Below, in pieces: positions 52,901-63,300 of a stretch of 64,000 nt of DNA. The notes under the pieces were generated by a model that saw only the letters and a list, made by a program, of their open reading frames with translations, searched no databases and was not told where the DNA came from. Both the position numbers and the translations under genes were made by a program. This DNA comes from Cucumis sativus (taxonomy: Eukaryota > Streptophyta > Magnoliopsida > Cucurbitales > Cucurbitaceae). Every line of letters begins with the position of its first letter. Within the stretch, counting starts at the first letter, position 1. The DNA lies in NCBI RefSeq assembly GCF_000004075.3, contig NC_026660.2, positions 22,819,498 to 22,883,497 of the forward strand. Reading direction: 5' to 3'.

Positions 52901-55900
52901 TAAGTGCATTACCTCACACATTATATGGCATGCATTCTTCTCTATTACCAAAATGAACTGTCCTGAAACCAAAATTTGAGGGATAAATATGCAATAAAAG
53001 ATGAAAACCATCATATCCTAACTATGCTACCTTTCTTACTAGACACCAGATCAACAAAGTGAGATGTAAACCTTGTTAAAACACCTACTCTAAATGATGT
53101 CTCACCAACTTAATGTCAATACTGTACAACTCTACTAAAAACCATAAAACAGGTAGAGCCCTCCCTACTACAGGAATATAAAGTCAAACAATCACTAACT
53201 ATCAATCACTCTTTAGAATCCACTTCATTAACTTTGCTATGCTTTGTCCACTGTTACCAGAAGTACACTTGATAACCAAGACATCTTGCAACAAAGCCTC
53301 TAGCATCATGTAAGCAAGCAACAAATTAGCATCTAGAGAAATTTATATGAGTTTGCAGATGCCTAAATACTTTAATTTCATAATAGCATCTAGAGGGCCA
53401 GATAGGCATCCCCCTCTCCCCCTTTCTAATCATGATGATTGTCAAAGTCCATTGCGCACTCATAGTTAGTGTTGGTGATATATAATTAAATTTGCCTTCA
53501 ACCACTAGCTTAAGCTTTTGGATGAATCGGTGGTTTAATATGGTATCAGAGCAGGTGGTCCAGGAAGGTCCTGTGTTCAAGCCCCTGCATTGTCGTTTCT
53601 TCCCCAATTAAAATCAATTTTCACTTATTGGGCCTTTCAAAGATTTCAAACCCAAAAGTGAGGTAAAATTGATTCCACTTGTTGGGCCTTTCAAATATTT
53701 CAAGCCCACAAGTGAAGGGGAGTGTTGGTGATATATAATTAAATTTGCCTTCAACCACTAGCTTAAGCTTTTGGATGAATCGGTGGTTTAATAGTTAGAA
53801 CTAAGGGAGACATAGGAATCATAAAGGGTTTTAAATGGTTAAATAAATGGTTGATCTCAACTGTCTCCAATTCATTTAATATATATACTATCTCTATCCA
53901 AATTGTTTGAAAGCCACTTTCTGTATAGGCCTTTTTTCAACTTGATCTTAGCCTTCTCTACTTCCCCCACTCTCCTAAGGCTTAGATTGGCATCACATTC
54001 CAATCCAGAATAGGCAAGGGTCTGAGGCCCTTTCGTTTTGGAAGAGAAGTCAGCCGCTGGAGTACTTCGTAAATCCTATGTATTCTTCTCTTTCTACAAT
54101 TATACAGATCAGCATCACCAAAAAAAATTCATTTCAAATTCTACTTCCCACCAACTTCATGTCTTTACTTTTACAGTTATATTTCTCCTGTATCATACAT
54201 CATATTTAAAAAGGGTCATCCCAATGCAACTTCCATTACAAAGAACCCACAATAAATGTTATGCAGTAGATCAACTAAAAGGCGACACGTACTTCAACAG
54301 AATTAGCTTACTATTTAGTATTTAATATCATTTCAATTTTCAAGTTGATAACTGTTAGAATTAGGGGCCTATTGGATGTTGAAAGCCCAAAGATTTTTTT
54401 AGTCTTTTATGTTGCCCTAATTATCTTTCATTATTTTAATTAGGCTTCTATTGCCTATAAATTTATTCTCCTCTGCGTCATTAGTTTTATAAGAAGATAA
54501 TAAGAAAGATTTGCAACATGGTTCTTCTCCTTAAACTAGGGTTTCCACGTAAAACTTATGTTTATTCTTCGTCTATACTTTTAATAATAACAAATGGTAC
54601 GCCACAAAAGTTAACTTGCACTACTTACGTTGTTGAGAAGTGGAACCCATCCGGCAGTAATGCCTAACACAGAAGTAGGAACAGAGATTAGAACGACACT
54701 ATGAGAATGACACCAAATATCACATACTAATGTAAACTAGATACTTGGAAGTAGGTAAATATCACATACTAATGTGAACCTAAGCTGTTCTCTGATTAAG
54801 ATTTTAGACCCTTGCAGATATCAATTCAAGATGAGATATATGACTAATAATGACAGTTCACAGATGAGAATTAATACCCACTACTGCAAGAAACTCTGCT
54901 TGTGGTAGAAGGGCAGAATGATCCAGGAGAACAAAAAATCTCACTGCTGCTTCCAAGATCGGCCCACAAATCTGCTCCTCCACATGTATGATTAGGTTGT
55001 CCAGGGGGTATCTGGTAACTATATCTACAGATCATATCACAAAGTTGAAATACATAGACTCAATATAAAATTAAGTAATTTCATCAGAAAACAACTTTGA
55101 CAAGGGATATGAACTTACGGATCACATGTTCCAGTTGTATTATTCAGCTTTGCAAGAGGACAATAAGATCCCAACGGGCAAGCTTCATTTGATTTTGGGG
55201 GGGAAAAAAGTGAATGTGTTAGGTGCTAATTCAAATATTTCATTCAAGATTTTTGGACCAGCTAGTAACTCAATTTATAACGTAACCCATAACTGAATTA
55301 CCATAAATTTTAGGAAACAAACTGAAAATAAAATTATAACTTATAAAGAACAAACTGTCAGAAACATTTGGTACAGATTATATCAAGGTATCCTCCTGGT
55401 TAGGGAAATATAATGTAGATAAATTTTTAGTTCAAGTTCTTCTATAACATAACCTGCATTTTTAGCTATGAATCAAATTAGAACATAGCCCACAATGAAT
55501 CATTAAAAATACTGGCAAGAGCTTGAAAGTTAAATAACAACTTACAAAATAAAGTATAAAAAAATTAGTTCAGGGTACATAAAAATATTTTCCTGGTTAG
55601 GGAAATACAATGTAAACGCAGTCTCAGCTCAAAGTTTTTATGTATTTGTTCACAAAATTACTTCTTTCAGTATGTATTATACTCCTTATGGTTTCTGGTT
55701 ATATGATCCACAGATAGTAAGGAGATTGTGGAAAACTGTAGAGAAAGAAGTACTTCTAGTAGACAGGACTGTTTCATCAAGATCAGAACAAGGAGGGTAG
55801 AAAAATAATAAGAGGTAATTTAGTCACATACTTACGTATCATGCATGTAAGTCCCTGAGGACAAAAGAAACCCTCACAACAAGATTGACAGTCTTCCCTT

Positions 55901-57468
55901 CTAGAAGGAACATTTGTACTTTTAAGGTCAACCTTCTTGTTTTTGCCAACACTGCAACTCCAACCTGGTTCACATCCAGAAACCCACGAAGTTAAATTGC
56001 AGTTCTTGTTAGGTTTTATGTAAGTGTACGTGATTCCTGGACTCGCCCCCCTCGTGCCAAAACTTCTGAAGAAGAATCTAAGCTCAGCTGCAGTACATAG
56101 TCTCTTTGTAAGATCTCCTGTTAAGAAATTAATACAGAGGAAAAGTTGTAAGATGTATGGAAATGTTGCCAAGTAAGGAATTAAAATAGAAAATAAAAAT
56201 AATATAAGTGAATTCAATCAATTCAACTAGCTTTTTCATTTGTATAATGTGGCCTTGAAGATATAAAGAGACAGCCACTGACATCTAAAAGAGAGGGATA
56301 TGTCATCTACATTTTAGTGTCATAACTATTATAGTACTTATTTTTTTATTTTGAGTTCATTGGTGAAATATGGAGCATTATCCCCAAAAACGATTCAACC
56401 TATGCCAAGTCAGGTTCTTGCATTTTTGTTCAATTTTCAGTTTCGCTCTTACAGTTGATTATAGTTGTTGTGCCCACCTCTGTTAAAATTCTCTCTCTCT
56501 TTTTTTCCCTTCTTTTTTAGGGATGTATTGTATGCACCCCTACTGTCTCATTTTTAGTAATTCATGAGCCTATTTTCTTCTACGATGAAGATCATTAAAA
56601 CAAGTAAGAATACCTTATCTGTGGAAAAAGGAAAAACACATGAAGAAAGACAGATTAACTACACTAGATTGGATATAACTATTTTTTTGTTATCCCAATT
56701 TCTTATAACCTGGTCAACTACCACTCAACCAAGATATCTCTATGCAGTTCCTCTCACTACAGAGACAAATGACATTAGATGATATAATCAAAGATTAGAA
56801 AAGATTTAGTGTTTACCCCATAACTTCTCTTCTTTTCTTTTCTTTTCTTAATTTTTTTATATCCGTTGAGTGTCCAACCAGCTTATGCAAATAAGCTTAC
56901 GACACATGCCCTTACAACATTTGAGTGCCAAAAAAAACTCCTCAAATATTAAATCCTAGGGGTCACCGTGGATGAACCCATGACCTCTTAGCCCTTTATC
57001 AAGGTGATGTTCCTTCGTCCTTGTTTACCTTATAACCTTCTTATAAAATCAAAATAACACAAACTGAATCTAGAATATCGTACCTTTTGTCTTCTTAATA
57101 CACGAAGTCAAGAAACCAACGTTGCCCTGGTAATTGAATGCACCATTCCAGTCGGAGTCCCTAGTAGAAAGCAGAGGAGACTATCGAGTTAAGAACTCGA
57201 ATATAACAAAAACAATTAAAACAATGAATACGCACAAATCCTTTACACAGAACCCCCAATTCTTGCCAATGTCATTGCTCATAATGCGTGTCATATTCGT
57301 GATCTGACCATTAACTATCTGAGTGACCGAAGAAAGCAATGCCGGGTCACCATTCTGACGGTAATCATCTTCATCCACACAACGAATGGTCGGAAATCGA
57401 CTTAGAACAATGACGATAAACAACAACATACGAAATACACAGCACCCAATTATCTTCCTCACACGCAT
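46905..57468 (-). CDS. ABC transporter G family, ABCG24/ABCG28-like (14 exons, 1102 aa)
   Basis: Large half-size ABCG transporter. Exons in order: 57468-57236, 57160-57084, 56117-55836, 55182-55119, 55024-54878, 54663-54629, 52213-52140, 51683-50785, 50346-50050, 49724-49254, 48762-48614, 48312-48023, 47829-47696, 47061-46905. They sum to 3309 bp, all phases agree and no stop intervenes. Order: signal peptide or first membrane helix (1-30); Cys-rich extracellular region (about 100-290: [26 protein letters not shown]); membrane helix; basic coiled-coil linker; ABC domain with Walker [10 protein letters not shown] (about 536), Q-loop GFVPQDD, signature ISGGQRKRV (about 643), Walker B LLILDEP (about 663) and H-loop MVLHQP; then the membrane domain. 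In Arabidopsis this clade includes ABCG28, needed for pollen-tube function. The substrate is unknown. Confidence 0.93.
53465..53798 (+). mobile_element. Complete TRIM retroelement (324 bp, 71-bp LTRs) in ABCG intron 6
   Basis: Two 71-bp LTRs (53470-53540 and 53723-53793) are identical. The first is followed at once by TGGTATCAGAGC (53541-53552), the primer-binding site for initiator tRNA-Met. A purine-rich tract (AGTGAAGGGGAG, 53711-53722) precedes the second. GTTAG flanks both ends (53465-53469 and 53794-53798) as a 5-bp target duplication. There is no coding capacity, so movement would need enzymes from another element. LTRs start TG and end TA. It lies opposite to the host gene's transcription. 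Confidence 0.93.
54348..54591 (+). mobile_element. Probable solo LTR (234 bp) in ABCG intron 6
   Basis: The segment 54353-54586 starts TGTTAGAATTAGG, has a TATA-like CTATAAATTT inside and ends TTTTAATA. It is flanked by ATAAC on both sides (54348-54352 and 54587-54591). No primer-binding site or second LTR is adjacent, so a solo LTR is the simplest reading. It does not end in the common CA. Confidence 0.5.
55255..55620. repeat. Imperfect local duplication in ABCG intron 3
   Basis: CTGGTTAGGGAAATAYAATGT occurs at about 55397 and again at about 55592. The bases before each copy also match loosely (CATAAC/CCCATAA, TTATAAAGAACAAAC/TTACAAAATAAAG). This suggests an old tandem duplication with a unit of about 190-195 bp. 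Confidence 0.5.
56850..57015 (-). mobile_element. tRNA-derived SINE in ABCG intron 2
   Basis: Read on the minus strand, a promoter-B-box-like GGTCATGGGTTCATCC is followed by a body with TTTGGCACTCAAATGTTGTA and CGTAAGC...TGGACACTCA. It ends in an A-rich tail just below 56860. This order resembles the Au-type SINEs of plants. It is diverged and perhaps 5' truncated. Confidence 0.6.
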
Positions 57469-58046
57469 TTCCTATAGCTAAAAATTCCCCACTAAAAGTT
57501 CGCATATACAGCTAAAATTGCGATGAATCCAAACCATGGCAATGAAACAGATACTCCCACTAGATTTTCATCGCAATCAGCAACGCAGCGAAGAGGAGAA
57601 GATTCCGAGTAATGTATAAAGGGAAAGGGGAAATTAAAAAGGGTAGGATTATGCAGGTAATGGAAAGAGATCCATAGTGGTTGAGTTGAGAAAAGAGGGA
57701 ATGAAGTTATGGGTATCAGAAACTGCAATTGGGTTGAGGAAGAAGAAGATACGGAAGTTGGAACTGCAATGGATGTAGAGAAATGTGAAAGACTTACTGA
57801 AATTAGGTCAATGGAAGCCATGGAAATTCCAAAGGAAGTCCTGATTTGGGGATGAAGAAATGGCGGGGAGAAATGGGTGGCTAAATTGATGGAGAGAAGC
57901 AAAACTGCTCGAGAATTTGAGAAGAATGGTTTTTCATTATTATTATTATTGAAAATACAAATAACGATGTTGTTGATGCAATGTGGCGCGCGATGAGCAA
58001 CCGCTAGTTGGATCATTATAACCGCCAAAAACTTACGGTTCAACAA
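57469..58046 (-). promoter_or_regulatory. ABCG 5' UTR, possible upstream exon
   Basis: The minus strand has a consensus donor (TCA|GTAAGT at 57798/57797) and an acceptor (CTATAG|GAAATG) just before the annotated ATG at 57468. Joining them places an upstream ATG (57821, MASIDLIS) in frame with the transporter. The region also carries a long open frame, which I take as chance because it has no family features. Confidence 0.4.
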
Positions 58047-58378
58047 CTCCGGTCTTACCCGACTCGGTTTTTCCCGATAAAATTACATATTAGACCTTCA
58101 ATCTTCACATTTATGTCTATGATATTTTAAAAGTATATTAAATTACAACTTTTTTTTTTTAATTTTAAATTTAGTCCCTCTAAAACTATAATTAGTATTT
58201 GAAAATCTAGGTTAGTAAATAATTAAATTTAATTAATTTACCCAACTAAATGTTTTTTTTAGTTCTTTTAAGTTTTAGGTTTAATACTTATTTGGTTTTC
58301 ATATTTTAAAATATTATACATTTAGTTGAATTATTTTAGTTTTTAGTTTTTATTTTTTAATATTAGAGGACGTTTTTT

Positions 58379-58565
58379 AAAATGGTAAAATAAATTAAAA
58401 TATTTATCACTTATAGTAAAATTTTGGATTTTATCAATGATAAAAACAGTTAAACTTCTATCACTGTCTATCGATGAACTGATAGAAGCATATCAATGTT
58501 TATTATTGATAGAATATAAAATTTTGCTACATGTTGTAAATATCTTGTCAAATTTACTATTTTTA
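58379..58565. mobile_element. Fold-back (MITE-like) inverted repeat, about 187 bp
   Basis: The left arm (58379-58443) and the reverse complement of the right arm (58499-58563) match over about 65 bp with scattered mismatches, both containing AAATTTT and TCTATCAAT-type words. The centre has a further perfect stem, CTTCTATCA with TGATAGAAG. The whole segment could fold into one long hairpin. The arm ends lack a clear target duplication. Confidence 0.6.
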
Positions 58566-59476
58566 TAATTTTCCAATAATCTAAATCTATTTATTCAACC
58601 TTTCATATAATTGTTTGCTTTTCTTAAATGTAATAATTGTATTTTTACCTACATTTTAAAAACAATATACACAATCTTAAAAGCTACTTTTTTTTTTTCT
58701 TTTAGTTTCAAATTTTGGCTTGGATTTTTAAACCATTAATAAAAATATACAACAAAAAAAATAGATTAGAGATGGAAGTAGTATTTATATGCTTTATTTT
58801 CAAAAACAAAATAAAATGGTTATTAAACTATAACTAGTAGTTAAATCTTGAGTTTGATGTAAATTTAGTCTCTAGATTTTAAAATCTTACCGTTTTATTA
58901 TCGAAATTTAAGTTTTGTTTAAATTTTGTATCTAAAGGATGAGTTTGATTTTTCATTGAATAATCACTTTTTATCTTTAATGTCCAATATCTATTAATTA
59001 TTTCAAAACAATTAAAGTAAGTACTTTGGGTGGTTAATAAGGTTTAAATATTTTTCATCACTATTAAAATTAACTTACGATTTTACTTTATAATTATTTT
59101 AAACTAATCAATATGTATTATGTAAATTTAAAAGCAGGTGCGTATTTTACGGAAAAAATTATAGATTGAAAGTGTATGTCTTAAACAATATATATCAAAA
59201 TGAAACAAAACTCAAATTTCAAAAATAAAATTTACCATTTTTTTAAACTTATAAACTAAACCGAAATTAAACTCAAAACTTAAAAACTAAAGATAGTTTG
59301 GTAACATTTTTTTTGTTTTAATTTTAAAATTAAGTTTATATACACTTAAACTTCTAATTTTCTTAATTTGTTATCTATTTTTTATGAATGGTTTAAAAAA
59401 CAAGCAAAAAAATAAAAAATAAAAGAAGTTATTTTTGTTTTTAAAATTTGACTAATAACCCACTCGGTGAGAATTA

Positions 59477-59479
<3 letters not shown>

Positions 59480-59559
<80 letters not shown>
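59480..59559. repeat. (TA)n microsatellite, about 80 bp
   Basis: Uninterrupted alternating TA apart from one phase break near 59526. It is likely length-variable between individuals. Confidence 0.95.
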
Positions 59560-59561
<2 letters not shown>

Positions 59562-60134
59562 AATGAGCTACATAATAATTTTACTATATTTTATACACAT
59601 TTTCAATTTCTTTGTTATTTAAATAATGACAAAAAAAGTTAGTCTAAACTTTGTTATTTGTTTTTAAAATGTATAACTTATTTCAAAAATTACAATTTTA
59701 ATAGAACTTTTATAAATAGTTAAAAATGCATCAATTAAGTAGTGTACTGTCACAAAATAAAAAAAAAAAAAAAAAATTGAACTTGTAACTGATGCTTATC
59801 CTATAATTTAATTTGCAATTTAAATGGTTAAATTAGGTGAAAATGTTTTTGAGAATACAATTTTAAGTTGGAGAAAAGAAAAGGTTACAAAAAAAAATTG
59901 TTATTATTATTTATGGAACAAATATAAATACAATTATATACGCAAACGACTTAATTATCTAATTATCCGTAATCTTAATCTCCTATTTAGACACGTTTTT
60001 GATTTATGATTTGGAAACCCTTTCCTTAATCCTAATTCCTAATTATATTTGGAGTTATTAGCCTATTTATTCTACCATTCACCCTATTATTTTTCATCCG
60101 TACTCCAATCTCTTCTATTGCTCTCCATCAACCA

Positions 60135-60272
60135 TACTTGCTCAGCTACGTACTTTTGCTAATACTTGCTCAGCTACGTACTTTTGCTAATACTTGCTCA
60201 GCCACGTACTTTTGCTAATACTTGCTCAGCTACGTACTTTTGCTAATACTTGCTCAGCTACGTACTTTTGCT
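60135..60272 (+). repeat. Five 28-bp tandem repeats upstream of the sugar-carrier gene
   Basis: The unit TACTTGCTCAGCTACGTACT plus TTTGCTAA repeats five times, starting at 60135, 60163, 60191, 60219 and 60247; the last copy lacks two bases. One copy has a single change (AGCCACG). Every unit has an ACGT core. The array ends 38 bp before the ATG and so lies in the promoter or 5' UTR. Confidence 0.95.
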
Positions 60273-60310
60273 ACTCTTCCATTATTCTTGGCTCTTTATC
60301 AATAACCACC

Positions 60311-62069
60311 ATGATGGCCGGTGGCGGATTCGAGCCAAGCGGCGGTCCGGTCAAGAACTATCCTAGAGAACTCACATTTTATGTGCTGATGACCTGCATT
60401 GTTGCTGCCATGGGTGGACTTATATTTGGTTATGACATTGGTATCTCAGGTGGTACTACTTACCTTAAGTGTCCTTAAAATCTCTTTTTTTCTCTATCTA
60501 CGTTTTGTTTTTTATATCAGTTGAGTTAAACTCTTCTGGGTCTCTCCACGCATTTTACTAACTTTATTTTTGTTTTTTCTTGTATTAGGTGGCGTCACCT
60601 CCATGGCTCCCTTTCTACAATTTTTTTTTTCCATCAGTTTATCATAAAGAAGCTCTAGACACATCTACCAATCAATACTGCAAATTTGATAGCCTTACTC
60701 TCACTTCTTTTTATTTGGCTGCACTTTTGGCCTCTTTTGTAGCATATTGGGTCACCAAAACCTATGGTCGTAAAAAGTCTATGCTTATCGGTGGTTTTGT
60801 CTTCTTGGTTGGTGCTATCATTAATGCTGCAGCTCTAAACGTTGCTATGTTGATCGTTGGTCGTATTTTTTTGGGTATTGGCGTTGGATTTTCACTCCAA
60901 TCTGTTCCACTTTATGTTTCAGAGATGGCTCCGTCTAAATATAGAGGTTCGCTTAATGTTGTTTTTCAACTATCAATTACCATCGGTATTTTAATAGCAA
61001 ACTTTGTCAACTATGGTATTGCTAATATTCCTGGTGGATAGGGGTGGCGTGTAAGATTGGGCGGTGCAGCAGTGCCTGCATTGTTTATAACAGTCTCAGC
61101 TTTGTTCCTTCCTGATACTCCATCATCAATGTTGGAGAGAGGTGGAGTTGAGAAGGCAAGAGTCATGCTTAAACGCATTCGCGGTGTGTCTGAGAATGAT
61201 GTAGATGCAGAATTTCAAGACATGGTGGCAGCAAGCATGGCTGCTAAAGCAGTGAAACATCCATGGAGAAATTTGAGAGAGAGACAAAACAGACCACCAT
61301 TGGTAATGTCAATTTTAATCCCATATTTTCAGCAATTGACTGGTATCAATGCGGTCATGTTTTATGCTCCTGTGTTGTTCAAGACTATTGGATTTGGAGA
61401 CAACGCTTCTCTTCTTTCATCTGTCATTACTGGTGGTATTAATGTTTTGGCCACTTATGTATCTATTTATGGTGCTGATAAATGGGGAAGGAGGATTCTC
61501 TTCTTGCTAGGTGGAATCATCATGTTCATTTTTCAGGTGGGTAACTTTTTTCTATAGCATTTCTTGCTCTATCTGATTCAATTCTAATACAATTGACATT
61601 TATATTGTAGGTTTTGGTAGCTGTGTTCATCGCTTGGAAATTTGGTGTTTTTGGCGATGTTGCTTATTTACCCAAGTGGTATGCTGGTGTTGTGGTGTTG
61701 TCTATCTGCATCTATGTTCAAGCTTTTGCATGGTCTTGGGGACCTTTGGGTTGGTTGGTTCCTAGTGAAATCTTCGCACTCGAGATTCGATCAGCAGCTC
61801 AAAGCATAACAGTGTCAGTGAACATGTTGTTTACCTTTATAATTGCTCAGATCTTCCTCATCATGCCTTGTCATATGAAATTTGGACTGTTTTTCTTCTT
61901 TGCTTTCTTCGTGGTTGTGATGACCCTATTCATCTATTTCTTCCTATCGGAGACAAAGGGTGTCCCCATTGAAGATATATCATGTGATAGGAGACAACAC
62001 TGGTTTTGGAACAGATATATGCTGCTGCCTCAACAACTCGTTAAAGTTCGCCCCCAAGTTAAGGATTAG
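60311..62069 (+). pseudogene. STP-type hexose/H+ symporter, broken by a frameshift and an in-frame stop
   Basis: Homologous to plant monosaccharide-proton symporters of the plasma membrane (STP/HEX6 type, major facilitator superfamily). Exons: 60311-60449, 60589-61536, 61611-62069 (intended about 514 aa). Family marks include [18 protein letters not shown] across the first junction, then [50 protein letters not shown] and [18 protein letters not shown] run of ten T (60621-60630) shifts the frame by one relative to the spliced exon 1; nine would keep it. Downstream, a TAG at 61039-61041 replaces the conserved Trp of PGGWGWR. The PETKG motif near the C-terminus is SETKG. Two independent lesions make a pseudogene more likely than an error, though splice sites and the rest of the frame are well kept, so the loss is recent. 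Confidence 0.85.
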
Positions 62070-63300
62070 AAGCCTCAGCTTTATTATTACTGAAATAAGT
62101 TGTTTCTTAGTTGCTTAACCTTTTCATTTTTCTATTATTATTTCCAAATTCTTTAGCATAGGAAAATCGTAAAAAATATAACATTTGAAACTTCATAGAA
62201 AAATTAAGTGTAATAAAGGTAAATAATTGGTCAGTTTTTTGTATTTTTGAAAAAAAAACTTTTTTTATCCTTCAGAATAATATTCATTTTCGATCCATTG
62301 AAAATTAAAAAGAAAAAATATATATATGGCACAGCTATGTGTTAGCAATCCAAGAAAATATATGATTCAAATCCTTCTTTACTTTCTGAAACAAATCAAT
62401 TTTAAGTTGACTTATTGATACAAAACTTGGGGGTTTAAGAATTTTTGGTATAAAATAAAAACAATTAAAGATTTGTTACACAAAATCAAGTAAAAAGCTA
62501 TTGATTTAATAAGTATATTTTAAACTATTTATAGGTTCATTTAATACATTCAAACTGTTGTACTTCTTAGTTTTATTTTATGATATATAGGATGAAAGAG
62601 TAGAAGTTGCTAATTATATAAACCTTATATAACATATGAAGTAGACGGTTTAATTTTGAAGATTTCTGTTTTATATACATTTTTTTCTTTAAATAAATTG
62701 TGATGGATCCAAAAAAAGTGCAAATTTAACAATTAAAAATTTTATATTTAATTAAAAAGAATACTAACCATCAATATCAACTTCCAAAGATTTATAAATT
62801 TTTCTTTTAGTTGCCACAAAACATATTTTAACTTGATTATGATGTTGACAAGAATGGAAACATTTTTTTGTTTTTTTAAATTGTGAAAGTATTTATAGTT
62901 CATTTTTAAATTATCATAAATAACAAAAATGATAAAAATACTTAAAAATGAAGTTTATAAAGAAAAAGGAAAAAAACTATTGAATGAGAAATAATGACAT
63001 ACGTAAATCTTCACTTTCTTTTTCTAGTAACAGTCTCCTTCTAAATGCTCATTCGTCCCAAGAACAACTAAAATGAATGTTATATTAAGGCTTCTATAAT
63101 TATGGCATTTTTAATATAATCGGGTGATATAATTAGTAGTTATTGTAGACAATATGTCATGGTAGCTTTGTGTTTGATTATCAAAATTTAATATTTAGTA
63201 TGATAGGAAATAGTAAATGCAATAACAAAAGCTTTCAGACGGTAATTAATGGTATAGTTGAAGTATGACAACCACCCTTGAATTTTGAGTTCCAACTGCC
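62070..63300. other. Intergenic region after the sugar carrier
   Basis: AT-rich DNA with the 3' flank of the broken carrier and short A/T tracts. No gene or repeat is supported. Confidence 0.5.

Larger units (their letters stand above)
58047..60134. other. AT-rich intergenic region between the ABCG and sugar-carrier genes
   Basis: Very AT-rich DNA holding a fold-back element (58379-58565) and a long (TA)n (59480-59559). No gene is supported. Confidence 0.6.

Noticed and set aside
53541-53552. tRNA-Met-like sequence as a possible tRNA gene
   Set aside because: Only the 12-base primer-binding site is present, directly after an LTR; there is no cloverleaf.
57492-58046. 184-codon minus-strand frame upstream of ABCG
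   Set aside because: No recognisable domain, not opened by an ATG at its upstream end, and sited where the ABCG leader must lie; taken as chance within the 5' UTR.
59448-59642. 64-codon Tyr-Ile repeat protein
   Set aside because: It is a translation of the (TA)n microsatellite.
60135-60272. CRISPR-like look of regularly spaced identical words
   Set aside because: The units are head-to-tail with no unique spacers, and this is plant DNA; it is a simple tandem repeat.
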